DNA from: JANMDN01 sp031376285
Lineage (GTDB): Bacteria > Actinomycetota > Thermoleophilia > Miltoncostaeales > Miltoncostaeaceae
DNA: 62,266 nucleotides
Assembly: GCA_031376285.1 (NCBI GenBank)
Contig: JANMDN010000074.1
Span: 1-62,266, forward strand
Reading direction: 5' to 3'
Positions 61,182 through 62,266 of this stretch are shown here, in pieces. How positions within the stretch are numbered: position 1 is the stretch's first letter; each line of letters opens with the position of its first letter. The position numbers were made by a program, and so were the translations under genes. A model generated the notes under the pieces. That model did no database searches, was not told the DNA's origin, and saw nothing but the letters and a program-made list of their open reading frames with translations.

Positions 61182-61747
61182 GACGCCACCTGGCCTTGGG
61201 CGGGGTGGGTGAGGCTGTACCCGATGCCCCAGTGGTTCACGACCCACGCGCCCGCACAAGCGCCCGTGATCTTCCGTCTGAGGCGGCTCGCGTGGGTGTC
61301 GACGGTTCTGGTCCGGACGGGTGCCCGGTATCCCCAGACGTCGCGCAGGAGTTGGCCCTTGGTGATGACCGCGATCGGGTCGCGGGCCAGGACACTCAGG
61401 AAGTCGAACTCGTACCGGGTGAGCGTGAGGCGCCCGTCTCGGGTGCTCGCACTGCGAGTCTTGGTGCAGATCGTCAGCCCGTCAACCCGAATGACGGATG
61501 GGAGCAGTGAGGCTGCGGGCTCGGGTGGCGGGGTGAGTTCCTTGGCGAGGTCCAGCGCCTGCCAGGCGCGCTCGACCTCACGGACCGTCCCAGACAGTGG
61601 GCACTCCGGGTCGAATGGTGGGAGGCCGTCGAGGAGGAGCGTTCGGGTTCGTCGCGTGAGGAGGCTCAGCTCGGCGTAGATGCCCTCTGGTGAGAGCCGC
61701 GACGCGGAGACGAGACTGGATGTTGGGAGGGGTGTGATGGTTGCCAT
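61178..61747 (-). CDS. Winged-helix (Trans_reg_C) regulator without receiver, 189 aa
   Basis: From ATG 61747 (AGGGACC upstream). The C-terminal 100 residues are an OmpR/PhoB-type DNA-binding domain: GRLTLTRYEFDFLSVLARD and VDTHASRLRRKITGACAG. There is no phospho-acceptor domain, only a 90-residue alpha-helical N-terminus (SPEGIYAELSLLTRRTRTLL). It is probably a plasmid regulator of the ardC gene. Confidence 0.75.
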   Translation of the reverse strand: MATITPLPTSSLVSASRLSPEGIYAELSLLTRRTRTLLLDGLPPFDPECPLSGTVREVERAWQALDLAKELTPPPEPAASLLPSVIRVDGLTICTKTRSASTRDGRLTLTRYEFDFLSVLARDPIAVITKGQLLRDVWGYRAPVRTRTVDTHASRLRRKITGACAGAWVVNHWGIGYSLTHPAQGQVAS

Positions 61748-62119
61748 CGTTGGTCCCTGGTCCTCTCTTGCCCACCCCCGCGTTTTTCGTTGTGGGGTGG
61801 GCGGTTGGGGTGTCGGTCGGGACCGACACGGCGGGTCGGCGGAGCGCGCGTCACCGCACGCCCGAAGGGCGGGCGGGAAACCCCAAGGGGGTTGACGCGC
61901 GAATCCGCTGGCCCGCAGGGTCCCCAAGACCGAAAACCCCAGACCGCCCCCGCGACGAGCCCACGCGGGCAGCGCGAGACCAGGAGAGCGCGCCGAGCGG
62001 CCATCACCCTTCAAGGCGTCCGCGAGCGCCCGTGCCGCGGGTCTTCTCCAGGTGCCGCCTCGGGGGCTTGGCCAACTCCCGTACGGGAGTTGGCGTCTAC
62101 CTCACGCTTGGCGGGTTGC
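61748..62119. other. 372-bp region between the regulator and the secreted-protein gene
   Basis: No gene. It contains CCCACCCCC ... TGGGGTGGG near 61780-61802 and a perfect 24-bp palindrome at 62071-62094. Probably terminators or operators. Confidence 0.5.
62071..62094. promoter_or_regulatory. 24-bp perfect palindrome downstream of the secreted-protein gene
   Basis: GCCAACTCCCGTACGGGAGT with TGGC completing the palindrome. It lies 25 bases past the stop of the 717-residue gene on the minus strand. Without a loop or T-tract it is more like a regulator-binding site than a standard terminator. Confidence 0.5.
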
Positions 62120-62266
62120 CTACCGGGCGGCTGGCGTGAATGCCTTGCCGGTCGTGGCGGTGAGCGGCACGCCGCGCTCAGCGGGCACCGCTACCCGCAT
62201 CCGGACAGCCCGCGCGATGCCCGGGTTTTGGAACCGGTAGATCAGCCCGAACCGCCCCGCAGTGCT
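62120..62266 (-). CDS. C-terminal end of the 717-aa secreted protein (continues from base 1)
   Basis: The frame continues from bases 1-3 into TTGKAFTPAAR and stops at TAG 62120-62122. Bases 62153-62266 repeat 1-114. See the entry at 1-2121 for the whole protein. Confidence 0.85.
   Translation of the reverse strand, partial: STAGRFGLIYRFQNPGIARAVRMRVAVPAERGVPLTATTGKAFTPAAR
62153..62266. repeat. Terminal direct repeat, copy 2 (circular overlap)
   Basis: Identical to bases 1-114. It should be removed to give the 62,152-bp circle. Confidence 0.9.

Overview
The first 114 bases of the window are repeated exactly at its end (62153-62266), and one open reading frame runs through the join. I therefore read the molecule as a circle of 62,152 bp. 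GC content is high, GTG and TTG starts are common, and the conjugation genes are of the actinobacterial type (SCO6880-like protein, VirB4, VirD4, NlpC/P60 hydrolase). The secreted Ig-like repeat proteins are of a kind I associate with Solirubrobacterales/Thermoleophilia. The best guess is a conjugative plasmid, or the excised circle of an integrative conjugative element, from such an actinobacterium. The taxon is an inference.

Layout. (a) 62120 through the join to 4263: a secreted Ig-like protein, ssb, a small unknown gene and a double ribbon-helix-helix protein. (b) 4268-21917: a dense defence block. It holds a TM0106-type nuclease-helicase, a SNF2 helicase with DUF3883, a DUF1156 DNA methylase, a HEPN-DUF499 ATPase, a HigB/HigA-ImmA pair, then a ubiquitin-like protein, JAB peptidase and E1-like enzyme, and a PD-(D/E)XK-like protein. 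(c) 22099-35932: four copies of a compound site. Each has the 3' half of tRNA-Cys(GCA) at its centre and, beside it, paired TGCGCCAG-type repeats (seen on one side only at the first copy). Between the copies sit an unknown helical protein and a nuclease-like protein; a DUF1883-TIR protein and a PIN toxin pair; and a two-component system with ABC exporter, a relic integrase and an AbiE toxin-antitoxin pair. (d) 35892-40967: a broken secreted-protein gene, two small secreted proteins, a 71-residue ORF with ComF and DprA, and an intact tyrosine integrase with its excisionase-like partner. (e) 41102-50637: the type IV secretion genes, divergent around a promoter at about 43.4 kb. (f) 50669-54055: two IS3-family insertions and remains of an IS1380-like transposase. 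(g) 54056-61747: a repeat-rich secreted protein, the MobF relaxase, a candidate origin region with DnaA boxes and hairpins, a membrane-anchored unknown, an ArdC-like protein and a winged-helix regulator.

How it works together. The relaxase, coupling protein and T4SS give self-transfer. SSB and the ArdC-like protein would protect incoming single-stranded DNA. The integrase/Xis pair and the tRNA-Cys sites give integration or accretion. The cargo is almost all conflict systems. No replication initiator or ParA was recognised. The two most interesting signals are the four-copy tRNA-Cys attachment array loaded with defence genes, and the E2-less ubiquitin-like operon beside the helicase-methylase-HEPN/ATPase locus.
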